The notes under the pieces were generated by a model. It saw only the letters and a program-made list of their open reading frames with translations, ran no database searches and was not told where the DNA came from. Positions 5,542-12,925 of a stretch of 31,909 bases of DNA are shown here, one piece after another (position 1 is the stretch's first letter; each line of letters begins with the position of its first letter). Origin of the DNA: a virus; the IMG/VR virus record IMGVR_UViG_3300009537_000097, positions 1 through 31,909 of that record; one strand, written 5' to 3'. Both the position numbers and the translations under genes were made by a program.

Positions 5542-8192
5542 AACGCGCAATCCTGATTGTTACCCTGTTCCTCTCCGGCCCGCTGCTAGCCGAGCAGATC
5601 AAACCCATGTACAACCCGGCGACTGGTAAGATCGACCTGATCACCGCTCTTTCGACTACCAGTATCGCCGCGGGTACAGGTATAGCTGTGACGACCACGA
5701 CTTCCGGCGTAACGATTACCGCCACTGGTGGCGGCGGCGCGTCTTCATTGGAGGTTTTTTCAACCTTTGACGGTACCAGATCGAGCCCAACAGCTTCCAT
5801 ATCCATAGGTGACGCATTGAAATTGAGTGTTACTGGTTCAACGGCTGTCGTGACCGTAGATTTCTCCTCCGTCCCGTCACGTTCTGATGTTATTCTCAAT
5901 CAGAATACCCTCCAATCCGGCTCCACGTTCTATGTGTCAAGTGGAACGGTAAATGGGACGCTTATAGTAAACGAGTCTACGGAAAATAAATTCCTCAGAA
6001 TGTACGGCGACACACCAGGCACCGGGCCGAAAAATGTTGTTATTCATGCAAAAACAAAAGAAGGTTTCGGCGTTGGCGGACAGCTTTTTATCGTTGCTTC
6101 CAGCCAGAGCGTTATCGGTGCTACTGGCGTAGCAAAGCAAACGTCCATAAGCCTGTACCCTCCAATCTCAAGCCCCGGCGGTGGGGCCATAATGATGAAT
6201 ATGGACGGTATCACGGCATTGTACATGGAAGCGAATTACACGGAAATGGATGCCGATCTCAGGGTAAACAGGGGGATCGAGGCGACCTACGGTATAAAAA
6301 CGGCGACGGCAACATTAACATCTTTAACTTCAAAAGGTTGTCTTGGAACTAACAGCAGCGGCGATGTTATTGAGGGTAATTGCATATCGGAGGTGACGCC
6401 TGGCTCAACCAATTATATCCAAGTAAGAAACACCCTCCAATCCGGTTCAACGTTCTATGTGTCAAGTGGTACGGTGACGAATCTGAACGTGGCGAATAAA
6501 TTTGTGGTAGGAAATGGGCTTTTGGATTACGTGAGCCCGCATTTATTCTTTAGTTCTCCCTTGGATTATTATGCGCTTAGGGCTGGATACGGTGAGATTT
6601 CAATCCCATCCAACGGCGGGGCATTGGACGTGTCGGCAGAAGGGTACGGAAGCGTATTTTCAGTGATTAATAACAGTGGAGTTGTAGATTTACAAGTCAC
6701 CAATACACTTGATGTTTTGGGGGATGTTATTTCTACTGCGGGTGTAAGCGGCGACACTGTTACCGGAAATACAGTCACGGCTTCCACCGATCTTGTTCTT
6801 GCAAGTCTTTTATCAAAAGATTGTCTCGGAACGGACGGTTCCGGAAATGTTATTGAAGGAACTTGCACAGGAGGCGGCGCATCCTCCCTCGAAGTATTCA
6901 GCCCCACCGCTCAGTCATCGCCAACGACTTCTATTTCGATTGCGGCCCCGTTGAAAATGACCGTTTCCGGTTCAACGGCCATTGTTACGGTGGACGTTTC
7001 CAGCGTAACCCTTCAAGGGAATAACCTCTCGGAAACCTACCTCACGAATTCCAGCGCCACGGCGACGTATTTCAATAAGCTGGCTCCCTACATTTCATCG
7101 GCCAACGTAAACGCCTCGCTCACCGTTACTGCCAACGGAACGGCCGGAGCCACGCCGACCTTTAGCGCCAACCCGTCCTCTGTAACGCTTTACGGAGCCA
7201 GTATTCCAGCCTCAGCGATTGCCGCGGGGAGCCTCGGATCATCCGTTCTTGCCTCATCCTTCCCCGTTACCGGAGTGACGGCAGGAAGCTACACCAACAC
7301 AAACATGACCGTGGACGCGCAAGGACGGGTCACAGCGGCGTCCAATGGGACAGTTGGATCATCGGTAAACGGAAGGCTGAGTTTGACATCCGGCGTTGCC
7401 ATTACTACATCTAATGTTACAAGCGCAGGCACATTGTATTTTACGCCTTACAACGGAAATAAAATATCGCTTTATGAGAGTTCAAATTGGGTTCTGTATT
7501 CTTTTTCACAGCTCTCATTGTCGCTGACATTAACTTCAGGAAAAAATTATGACGTTTTCGTTTACAATAACAGCGGTACGTTAACGCTTGAACTTTCCGC
7601 CGCATGGACAACAGACACGGAGCGCGCGGATGCTGTTATCTTGCAAGATGGTGTTTATGTTAAATCATCGAATACAACGAGAAGATTGGTAGGAACGATA
7701 CGGGCCTCAGGAACGAATGTAACCGAAGACAGCACATCGCGCCGTTTTGTGTGGAATCTATATAATAGGGTAGAAAGAATAATGCGAGCCTTGGAAACAA
7801 CGGACAGTTGGACGTATACAACCGCAACATTTAGGGAAGCCAATGGTGGGTCAACGCCGGGAGTGTCAAGATTTGACTATGTTGTTGGCTTTTCTGAGGA
7901 CTATTTGGATGTTCAAGTTTATGTTCCGGTTATAACTAATGCTGCGATAATATCGACCATTGCTGGTATAGGGATAGACAGTTCTTCTGTTAATTCAGCG
8001 AATTTATTTTATGGATTTACTCATTCAGATACGTTTGGATCGGCGCAGGCATTTTTCAAGGGACATCCAGGTATTGGGTACCACAGCATCAGATGGCTGG
8101 AATTTTCTACCGCCTCCGGGACCACAACATGGTATGGCGATAATGTCGGATTGGCTGTTGGAACCGGTATGCACGGGACGATCAAAGGGTGA
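5538..8192 (+). CDS. long tail fibre/spike protein with Sec signal peptide
   Basis: An 884-residue repetitive fibre. ATG at 5538 overlaps the previous stop and opens with basic MKR, a hydrophobic core AILIVTLFL and the site LLA/EQ near residue 18; the phage-fibre opening MYNPATGKIDLI follows at once. The body is Ser/Thr/Gly/Val-rich with duplicated modules: ASSLEVFS at about 68 and 448, NTLQSGSTFYVSSGTV twice, and a CLGT-x-SG-x-VIEG-x-C unit twice (two Cys each). Near residue 590 the common fibre motif NMTVDAQGRVTAASNG appears. The C-terminal third is non-repetitive and AT-richer, as expected for a receptor-binding tip. It would form the trimeric fibre that contacts the host. The signal peptide is unusual, since fibres are normally made and assembled in the cytoplasm. 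Confidence 0.85.
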   Translation: MKRAILIVTLFLSGPLLAEQIKPMYNPATGKIDLITALSTTSIAAGTGIAVTTTTSGVTITATGGGGASSLEVFSTFDGTRSSPTASISIGDALKLSVTGSTAVVTVDFSSVPSRSDVILNQNTLQSGSTFYVSSGTVNGTLIVNESTENKFLRMYGDTPGTGPKNVVIHAKTKEGFGVGGQLFIVASSQSVIGATGVAKQTSISLYPPISSPGGGAIMMNMDGITALYMEANYTEMDADLRVNRGIEATYGIKTATATLTSLTSKGCLGTNSSGDVIEGNCISEVTPGSTNYIQVRNTLQSGSTFYVSSGTVTNLNVANKFVVGNGLLDYVSPHLFFSSPLDYYALRAGYGEISIPSNGGALDVSAEGYGSVFSVINNSGVVDLQVTNTLDVLGDVISTAGVSGDTVTGNTVTASTDLVLASLLSKDCLGTDGSGNVIEGTCTGGGASSLEVFSPTAQSSPTTSISIAAPLKMTVSGSTAIVTVDVSSVTLQGNNLSETYLTNSSATATYFNKLAPYISSANVNASLTVTANGTAGATPTFSANPSSVTLYGASIPASAIAAGSLGSSVLASSFPVTGVTAGSYTNTNMTVDAQGRVTAASNGTVGSSVNGRLSLTSGVAITTSNVTSAGTLYFTPYNGNKISLYESSNWVLYSFSQLSLSLTLTSGKNYDVFVYNNSGTLTLELSAAWTTDTERADAVILQDGVYVKSSNTTRRLVGTIRASGTNVTEDSTSRRFVWNLYNRVERIMRALETTDSWTYTTATFREANGGSTPGVSRFDYVVGFSEDYLDVQVYVPVITNAAIISTIAGIGIDSSSVNSANLFYGFTHSDTFGSAQAFFKGHPGIGYHSIRWLEFSTASGTTTWYGDNVGLAVGTGMHGTIKG
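5907..6469 (+). repeat. direct DNA repeat within the tail-fibre gene (two copies)
   Basis: A near-identical segment of about 38 bases, beginning accctccaatccgg and ending tatgtgtcaagtgg, occurs at 5907-5944 and again at 6432-6469, differing at two positions. It encodes NTLQSGSTFYVSSG. It marks an internal module duplication and could recombine to change fibre length. Confidence 0.85.
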
Positions 8193-8196
8193 AATC

Positions 8197-8496
8197 ATGA
8201 GTATTCGATATCATGTCACAAAACTTGATAAAGAATTGAGAAGTGCGGGGATACCGATAATAAGCGTAAATTCTGAAGGTGTCATTACTTTTCATGAATC
8301 AGCCACATTGCAGCAACGGGAAACCGGGATACAGATAGTATCGAGGCATAACCCCGATTGGTATGTTGAAAAGAGGGTGGCGGCTTACGGAACCTTCGGC
8401 GATCAGTTGGACATGATTTATAAAGATAAAATAAACGGAACGAATACATGGATAAATCACATTACGAATGTAAAAACCATGTATCCAAAAAATTAA
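8197..8496 (+). CDS. fibre-associated small protein (GDQLDMIY motif)
   Basis: A 99-residue protein immediately after the tail fibre, with AAAGGGTGA (8184-8192) before the ATG at 8197. It contains ATLQQRETGIQIVSRHNPDWYVEKR and the C-terminal AYGTFGDQLDMIYKDKINGTNTW, a segment seen at the end of small tail proteins and some fibre C-termini in many phages. It may be a fibre assembly factor or a minor tail component. An in-frame extension upstream to 8011 would overlap the fibre gene and is not supported by a ribosome site. Confidence 0.75.
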   Translation: MSIRYHVTKLDKELRSAGIPIISVNSEGVITFHESATLQQRETGIQIVSRHNPDWYVEKRVAAYGTFGDQLDMIYKDKINGTNTWINHITNVKTMYPKN

Positions 8497-8672
8497 TGAA
8501 GGTTTTTTGCCTTCCTTGCAAAAATGAGTTTGAGCGATTGGATAAAGAGGTTATGGGTGAAACGTGGTGGTGCCGACAGTGCGGGGAAACCATATCCTTC
8601 GATTGGGATAAGGATACCGTTTCGATTGACAGGGAGCCAGAAAGTGGAAAGCGTAATTTTCGTAAAACGTAA
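8496..8672 (+). CDS. small zinc-ribbon protein
   Basis: A 58-residue protein starting at an ATG that overlaps the previous stop (TAATG). Two Cys pairs, FCLPCKN (C5, C8) and WCRQCGE, form a four-Cys zinc ribbon; the remainder is charged. An earlier in-frame ATG at 8448 would lie inside the preceding gene. The last 29 bases overlap the DUF5675 gene. It is one of four small Cys-cluster proteins in this window; its function is unknown. Confidence 0.65.
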   Translation: MKVFCLPCKNEFERLDKEVMGETWWCRQCGETISFDWDKDTVSIDREPESGKRNFRKT

Positions 8673-9048
8673 GATTTTCACTGATATTTCAACGATCAGT
8701 GAGTATTCTTTTGATAACGAGTCTTTGGGGTATATGTTAGAGGACACGGTGAGGAAGGACGGGGTGAAGGTGGCTGGTCAAACCGCCATCCCTTCAGGCC
8801 GATACGAGGTGGTGGTAAACTTCTCGAATCGGTTTCAGAAGTATCTGCCGCTCCTTTTGAACGTGCCTAATTTCACGGGCGTGAGAATACATCCTGGCAA
8901 CAGGCCGGAGGACACCGCCGGATGCTTGCTTCCGGGGAAAGGCCACGGCGATAACGTTGTTATGGACTCACGGACAGCTTTTAACGAGCTGTTTGCAAAG
9001 ATTCAAGAAGCATCGAAAAACAGAAAAGTTTTTCTTTCAATAGGATAA
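8644..9048 (+). CDS. DUF5675 family protein
   Basis: A 134-residue protein matching DUF5675: VKRKIFTDISTISEYS, LGYMLEDTVR, AIPSGRYEVVV, then FTGVRIHPGNRPEDTAGCLLPGK and a C-terminal SRTAFNELFAKI. The conserved I-P-x-G-x-Y and R-I-H-x-G-N segments are intact. The family occurs in phages and near virion or lysis genes; a cell-wall role has been suggested by context but is not established here. The start is GTG at 8644, which gives the family's normal N-terminus and has AGGGAG at 8629-8634; the longer reading from 8524 would add a segment overlapping the zinc-ribbon gene. Confidence 0.8.
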   Translation: MESVIFVKRKIFTDISTISEYSFDNESLGYMLEDTVRKDGVKVAGQTAIPSGRYEVVVNFSNRFQKYLPLLLNVPNFTGVRIHPGNRPEDTAGCLLPGKGHGDNVVMDSRTAFNELFAKIQEASKNRKVFLSIG

Positions 9049-9051
9049 GTC

Positions 9052-9324
9052 ATGGCGTGGGACGGCGAGGAGAGGCGAATGCAAGAAAGGGATCGAGACT
9101 TATTAACGAAAATAGATTCAAATTTAAGTAATTTCATGGTCCGTTATCAAGATCATATCGATCACTTTAACAAGCACATTTCGGATGACAAGGAAAATTT
9201 TAACGAGTTGAAAAAGAACCAGGATATCATGCGTGAAGGGCAGGATAAGACCCGCTGGGTTATTGCCATAGGGATAGGGATTGTTCTTTGTGTTGAATTT
9301 TTCAAGAACAAGATATTTCCATGA
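9052..9324 (+). CDS. coiled-coil protein with C-terminal membrane span (possible lysis protein)
   Basis: A 90-residue protein: a charged N-terminus (WDGEERRMQERDRD), a helical region of about 40 residues with heptad-like hydrophobics, then a single span WVIAIGIGIVLCVEFF and a short basic tail. This architecture, an amphipathic helix followed by one C-terminal span, is shared with XhlA-type and other holin-associated proteins. It overlaps the next gene (ATGA), which also has a single span. A lysis role is inference; no endolysin is recognisable in the window. Confidence 0.65.
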   Translation: MAWDGEERRMQERDRDLLTKIDSNLSNFMVRYQDHIDHFNKHISDDKENFNELKKNQDIMREGQDKTRWVIAIGIGIVLCVEFFKNKIFP

Positions 9325-9560
9325 AAATAAAGGAAATTATGCCAGATAAGGCTAAGATTGTTTTCGTTGTATTTGAGAGACTTGGCATCCCCACTGTCTT
9401 ATGTCTCGTATTTGGTTGGCTCTATTTCACGAAGCTGCAGAAGGTTATTGATGACGTGGCGTCGTTTCGGATTGACGTTAAGATTATCTCGGAGTTGTCG
9501 AAAGCCGATCACGAAGAAATAAAGCGGGAGATGCGGCGGTTATCTTTCAGGAGAGGGTAA
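9321..9560 (+). CDS. single-span membrane protein (holin- or spanin-like candidate)
   Basis: A 79-residue protein with a basic start, one membrane span (residues about 13-36, containing IPTVLCLVFGWLYF) and a charged helical C-terminus (IDDVASFRIDVKIISELSKADHEEIKREMRRL). Coupled to the previous gene by an ATGA overlap, so the two are likely partners. Together they could form a lysis pair, or a membrane anchor for virion assembly given the exported virion proteins elsewhere. No family is assigned. Confidence 0.65.
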   Translation: MKIKEIMPDKAKIVFVVFERLGIPTVLCLVFGWLYFTKLQKVIDDVASFRIDVKIISELSKADHEEIKREMRRLSFRRG

Positions 9561-9563
9561 TGA

Positions 9564-9758
9564 GTGGAGAAGAAACTTTCTTTCACGTCTTGCGAAGATT
9601 GTCCCTATATGAGGGTTGCCTTAATTGATTCGATAAGACACGACAAGGGATTCGATATCAAGTATCAGACAAACAAGAAGTTCTGCGGAAAGAAGGTTCA
9701 GGAAGTGACGGAGCATATAGAAAAGAAAAGGATACCTGAATGGTGTCCGCTGCCATGA
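9564..9758 (+). CDS. small Cys-rich phage protein (IPxWCPL type)
   Basis: A 64-residue protein with CEDCPYM near the N-terminus, a middle FCGKK and the C-terminal IPEWCPLP. This C-x2-C-P, C, I-P-x-W-C-P-L layout recurs in short phage proteins and probably binds zinc. GTG at 9564 has AGGAGAGGG (9549-9557) seven bases upstream; the ATG at 9560 is out of frame and leads to a short stop. Function is unknown. Confidence 0.7.
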   Translation: MEKKLSFTSCEDCPYMRVALIDSIRHDKGFDIKYQTNKKFCGKKVQEVTEHIEKKRIPEWCPLP

Positions 9759-9807
9759 ACGGTTTTAAAGAGTGGAATTTTAGGTTATAACTATATCTGG
9801 AGGTTTT

Positions 9808-10137
9808 ATGGAAATGGCGAATAGTGAACCAATGAAATATGTTCCTACGTCTGTTGTCCGGATAACGAAGTCGCAGGCAGCGGAACTTTCTATCGGAGAG
9901 AAGGTGTCGTTACAATTATCCGGTGAGATCCAGGCGTTAAGAAAATCAGATGACTATTACGAGGCTGAGATTAAGGGCGCCAGCGTGAACGGGATTGAAA
10001 TAAACAAAGCTGATCGAGCGATGAACGAAATGACCGGGACAGACAAGGCCATTAAGTCCGCCGCTGATAAGATCGTCAAGGCTATCGCAAAAACGCCGGC
10101 AGACCATTCTCTTGATAGGATAAATTATGGAAAATGA
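9808..10137 (+). CDS. small conserved protein upstream of the portal gene
   Basis: A 109-residue protein with GGAGG seven bases before the ATG. The first half is a small beta domain (VVRITKSQAAELSIGEKVSLQLSGEI, then DDYYEAEIKGASVNG); the second half is a charged helix (DKAIKSAADKIVKAIAK). No signal peptide. It precedes and overlaps the portal gene by 11 bases, so a head-assembly or portal-associated role is plausible, but no family function is known to me. Confidence 0.65.
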   Translation: MEMANSEPMKYVPTSVVRITKSQAAELSIGEKVSLQLSGEIQALRKSDDYYEAEIKGASVNGIEINKADRAMNEMTGTDKAIKSAADKIVKAIAKTPADHSLDRINYGK

Positions 10138-12223
10138 AATTACAGGCATCGGCGAACCGACCGTATCAACGATCCCGCGTACGCTTGAGGATTCCTATCT
10201 TAAGCGGATGGGAAAACTTATCGAACTTTCAGAAGCAGAGGAGAGAAATCTGAAGGCATGGCTTAAGAAGCAGTTAAACGATTGGGAATCGGATACCTCC
10301 GATCTTCATAAGATACTTGAAGAAGATAACGATTTGGTTGAAGGTTACGTTGATGAACCTTCCGGGATATATGAAGGGTGGGGATCAAACGTGCATGTGG
10401 ATGTCACGGGAATTTACATGGAGGTCTACCAGTCCATTGAAAAAAGGTCAATTTTGGGAGCCGACCAGATTTGGTATGCGGTGCCGGACCCGGAGGCTGA
10501 AGACGCTTTTGAAATAGTGGCCGACATAGACGAAATGCTTAATTACAAGGCACGCAACGAATGGAATATATCTCAAGCCATTCCGATGGCGATATGGGCC
10601 AAGAACCGGGATGGATTATGCGCGGTGCAGGTAACATGGGAGGAAAACTATAAAAAGTCTAACGATGTTATTTTAATTACAAGCGAAGATGAATTTATCG
10701 AACGGTTCCCCGCTCCTGAAAGCGCTGGCGTTGACGAAAACCAATGGAAAGAACTGCGCACCTATGTCGCTCAAAACGCCACCGAAGAAACGCCCGTCGA
10801 GATCCCCATTACGTTTAACAAGCTGGTCTATCATGGCAACAAGGCGCACGTTGTTGAATACGCGGATTTCGTTGTCTTGCCGGCTACCGCACCGAACATA
10901 TATGAAGATTGCTGCCGCGGATACGGTAAGCGGTTCCAGGAGTCAAAAGATGAGATCCGGCCAAAGATTAAAGATGAGATTTATTACAAGCAGTCAGCCG
11001 ACAGCCTTTTATCCAAAAAGCCAAAAGAGGTTAATAGTTACGTTCAGTCCAAGGATTATGTCGAAGGATTGAAGCGCAGCCGGGCCAATGGTTACGTTAA
11101 TTTTGAACTGGTGGTTAAGGGCCGCTTGAAAGGCGAAGATGATGAAGAAGGCAAGTATCTCGTTGTCTATAATCTTGAAAACGATATCCTTCTTCGGTGC
11201 GTTGAGTATTTTTACCGTATTGATTTTTACGCTGTTTTTGTCTTAAACAAGCGCCCAAACAGGCTGGGCGGCGTAAGTATTCCACGCAAGACGCGTGAAA
11301 CAAATGAGGAAGTGGACGTTCAGCATAATCAAAGAATTAACTCCCATGCGATCTCTGGCGTTCCTACTTTTATCACCAGCACAGACACGGATTGGGACCC
11401 GCAGGCACCCGAGAACCGGTGGCGACCAGGGCTCAGGATAAAGACCGACAAGCCGTTCCAGCAGTTTATCGTTCAGCCAACCGACCAGGGGAATTCCATG
11501 CAAGAGGAGGCGAATTCGTTCCGTATATTGGACCTTTCCCTTGGCTCTCCCGCCTCGCTATTTAGCGGTCAATCTGACGTAGGCGATCCTAATGCGCCAG
11601 GGAATAAGACCGCCATGCTGATTAACCAAGGGAATATGCGCATGGAGGACGTTTTGGATGAGGACCGGGACGGCGTTTCAATGATCGGCCAGATATGCCT
11701 TTCTCATATGTATCAATTTGGGCAGAATATCATTAAGTGGACATCCTCCAATATCGGTGCAAATGGGCAGACGCTAAGAGAAGTAAGGACCATCCATCGT
11801 AAGTTTCTTGCAAACGATATTAAGATGCACATGAAGGGCATTAACGTCATTAAAAATCCTGAATCGGAAATGGCTAAGGCTGCGGCCAGGCATCAGCTCC
11901 TAATGGCCGAGCCGCTGTTCGCCAATGACGCCGACCTGAGAATAAAATCCCTGCGTGAGGTTTTGAAAGCCGGGCGCGACCCCGTTGCTGACAATCTTCT
12001 TCCACCGGCAGAAGTCGTCCAGCAGAAACAAATCGAACTTCAAAAACAGGCCATTCTTCAGTTGCAGGCAGAAAAGATAATGCAGGAAAAACAAGCGCAG
12101 GAACAGGCGCTTAAAGAGCGAATCGGAAAAGCGCAACAGGATCTTCAGATACGAAGGCTGGCTGAACGATCCGCCGAAGCCAATCTAAGCAACAATACGC
12201 CCGACGAGGTGGCAAATGGATAA
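10127..12223 (+). CDS. portal protein
   Basis: A 698-residue portal of the size used by short-tailed phages. Twelve copies would form the ring at one capsid vertex through which DNA enters and leaves. Supporting segments are DEPSGIYEGWGSNVHVDVTGIYMEVYQSIEKRS (wing entry), the long alpha/beta middle, VSIPRKTRETNEEVDVQHNQRINSHAISGVPTF (stem/clip region) and SPASLFSGQSDVGDPNAPGNKTA, followed by an Arg/Lys-rich helical region. The C-terminal 80 residues are a Gln/Glu/Lys coiled coil (QKQIELQKQAILQLQAEKIMQ), like the barrel helices of P22-type portals. It has no signal peptide. The start ATG lies in the end of the preceding gene; the end overlaps the next gene by eight bases. Confidence 0.85.
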   Translation: MENEITGIGEPTVSTIPRTLEDSYLKRMGKLIELSEAEERNLKAWLKKQLNDWESDTSDLHKILEEDNDLVEGYVDEPSGIYEGWGSNVHVDVTGIYMEVYQSIEKRSILGADQIWYAVPDPEAEDAFEIVADIDEMLNYKARNEWNISQAIPMAIWAKNRDGLCAVQVTWEENYKKSNDVILITSEDEFIERFPAPESAGVDENQWKELRTYVAQNATEETPVEIPITFNKLVYHGNKAHVVEYADFVVLPATAPNIYEDCCRGYGKRFQESKDEIRPKIKDEIYYKQSADSLLSKKPKEVNSYVQSKDYVEGLKRSRANGYVNFELVVKGRLKGEDDEEGKYLVVYNLENDILLRCVEYFYRIDFYAVFVLNKRPNRLGGVSIPRKTRETNEEVDVQHNQRINSHAISGVPTFITSTDTDWDPQAPENRWRPGLRIKTDKPFQQFIVQPTDQGNSMQEEANSFRILDLSLGSPASLFSGQSDVGDPNAPGNKTAMLINQGNMRMEDVLDEDRDGVSMIGQICLSHMYQFGQNIIKWTSSNIGANGQTLREVRTIHRKFLANDIKMHMKGINVIKNPESEMAKAAARHQLLMAEPLFANDADLRIKSLREVLKAGRDPVADNLLPPAEVVQQKQIELQKQAILQLQAEKIMQEKQAQEQALKERIGKAQQDLQIRRLAERSAEANLSNNTPDEVANG

Positions 12224-12581
12224 TAGAATGAGAAAGCCGGTTGAGGAAAACCTGGAAGCGGATGAGTCGTTTTTAATTAAAAAGAGCATTGAATTATCCG
12301 AGCTTCGCCAGCTTCAAGGGATGAAAGAAACCAATGGATGGATGATCCGGACCGGCCGGATACGCAAGCGATTAGAAAGCGTAGAGAAGCAATTAATGGA
12401 ATTTGACAAGATGACGGATCGTCTTATTCTTTTAAATCTTGCCGAGTGGAAAATGCTTCGGCATGAGCTCTCCCTACCCAATGACATTGATGCCGATATT
12501 GAAGTTTTGGAATCACAGATCGCAATGACGCAGAAAAGGATAAATGAGAGAAAATCAAGACTCCGAGTCCCGTCAGCATAG
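12216..12581 (+). CDS. coiled-coil protein after the portal
   Basis: A 121-residue, almost entirely helical, charged protein. Heptad patterns are clear in RIRKRLESVEKQLMEFDKMTDRL and in DIEVLESQIAMTQKRINERK. It overlaps the portal end by eight bases and the next gene by 38, so it is made with the portal. A minor head, connector or scaffold-accessory role is plausible; no family is recognised. Confidence 0.65.
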   Translation: MDNRMRKPVEENLEADESFLIKKSIELSELRQLQGMKETNGWMIRTGRIRKRLESVEKQLMEFDKMTDRLILLNLAEWKMLRHELSLPNDIDADIEVLESQIAMTQKRINERKSRLRVPSA

Positions 12582-12756
12582 GTCCTGCTGCCCGGCCTGC
12601 GGTCATTTATTGACCAAACCCGTTCTTATTGTCCGAAGGATTGGACTATCCGTATCTGAGTTTGAATCTTTTTTAAGTCGGACGGAAATACGCTATGGCG
12701 CGGAATCCAAGTGTCGTCACTGTAAAGAGATTGTTCGAGTCATGGTAAAGGCATAA
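12544..12756 (+). CDS. small zinc-ribbon protein
   Basis: A 70-residue protein with two Cys pairs, SCCPACGHLL near the N-terminus and SKCRHCKEIV near the C-terminus, about 40 residues apart. This is a clear four-Cys zinc ribbon and argues that the ORF is real despite its 38-base overlap with the coiled-coil gene. It is the last gene before the promoter/terminator gap at 12757-12925. The role is unknown; nucleic-acid or protein binding is usual for such ribbons. Confidence 0.65.
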   Translation: MRENQDSESRQHRSCCPACGHLLTKPVLIVRRIGLSVSEFESFLSRTEIRYGAESKCRHCKEIVRVMVKA

Positions 12757-12769
12757 ATAAAAAAAGTTG

Positions 12770-12797
12770 TTGCAAATAGAATAAAACTGAGTAATAA
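12770..12797 (+). promoter_or_regulatory. putative sigma-70-type promoter
   Basis: TTGCAA (12770-12775) and TAATAA (12792-12797, continuing to TAATAAT) are separated by 16 bases in an AT-rich gap after the zinc-ribbon stop. Transcription would start near 12804, about 40 bases before the terminator hairpin and 120 before the scaffold-like gene. It is a match by eye to consensus in an AT-rich stretch. Confidence 0.35.
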
Positions 12798-12845
12798 TTC
12801 GCAGCAGTAGAAGAACAACATAATTCGAGGCTCAATCCACACCGA

Positions 12846-12885
12846 AGCCCTTTTTCCCGGAATGCCGGGAGAGAGGGCTTTTTTT
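12846..12885 (+). terminator. strong intrinsic terminator ahead of the capsid genes
   Basis: The arm AGCCCTTTTTCCCGG (12846-12860) pairs along its full length with CCGGGAGAGAGGGCT (12865-12879; two G-T pairs) around the loop AATG, then TTTTTT (12880-12885). The 169-base gap between the zinc-ribbon stop and the scaffold start holds this hairpin, the putative promoter and the scaffold ribosome site, and no gene that I can see. Confidence 0.9.
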
Positions 12886-12925
12886 GTGCTTGAGCTGATG
12901 ACCAAGAGTCAAAGGAGATGGTGGA

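Noticed and set aside
8524-8643. Longer N-terminus for the DUF5675 protein starting at 8524
   Set aside because: The extra 40 residues are out of frame with, and overlap, a clear zinc-ribbon gene, and the family N-terminus begins at GTG 8644, which has a good ribosome site.
9756-9791. Possible promoter before the gene at 9808 (TATAAC at 9786)
   Set aside because: No credible -35 at 16-18 bases and the region is AT-rich; not above background.
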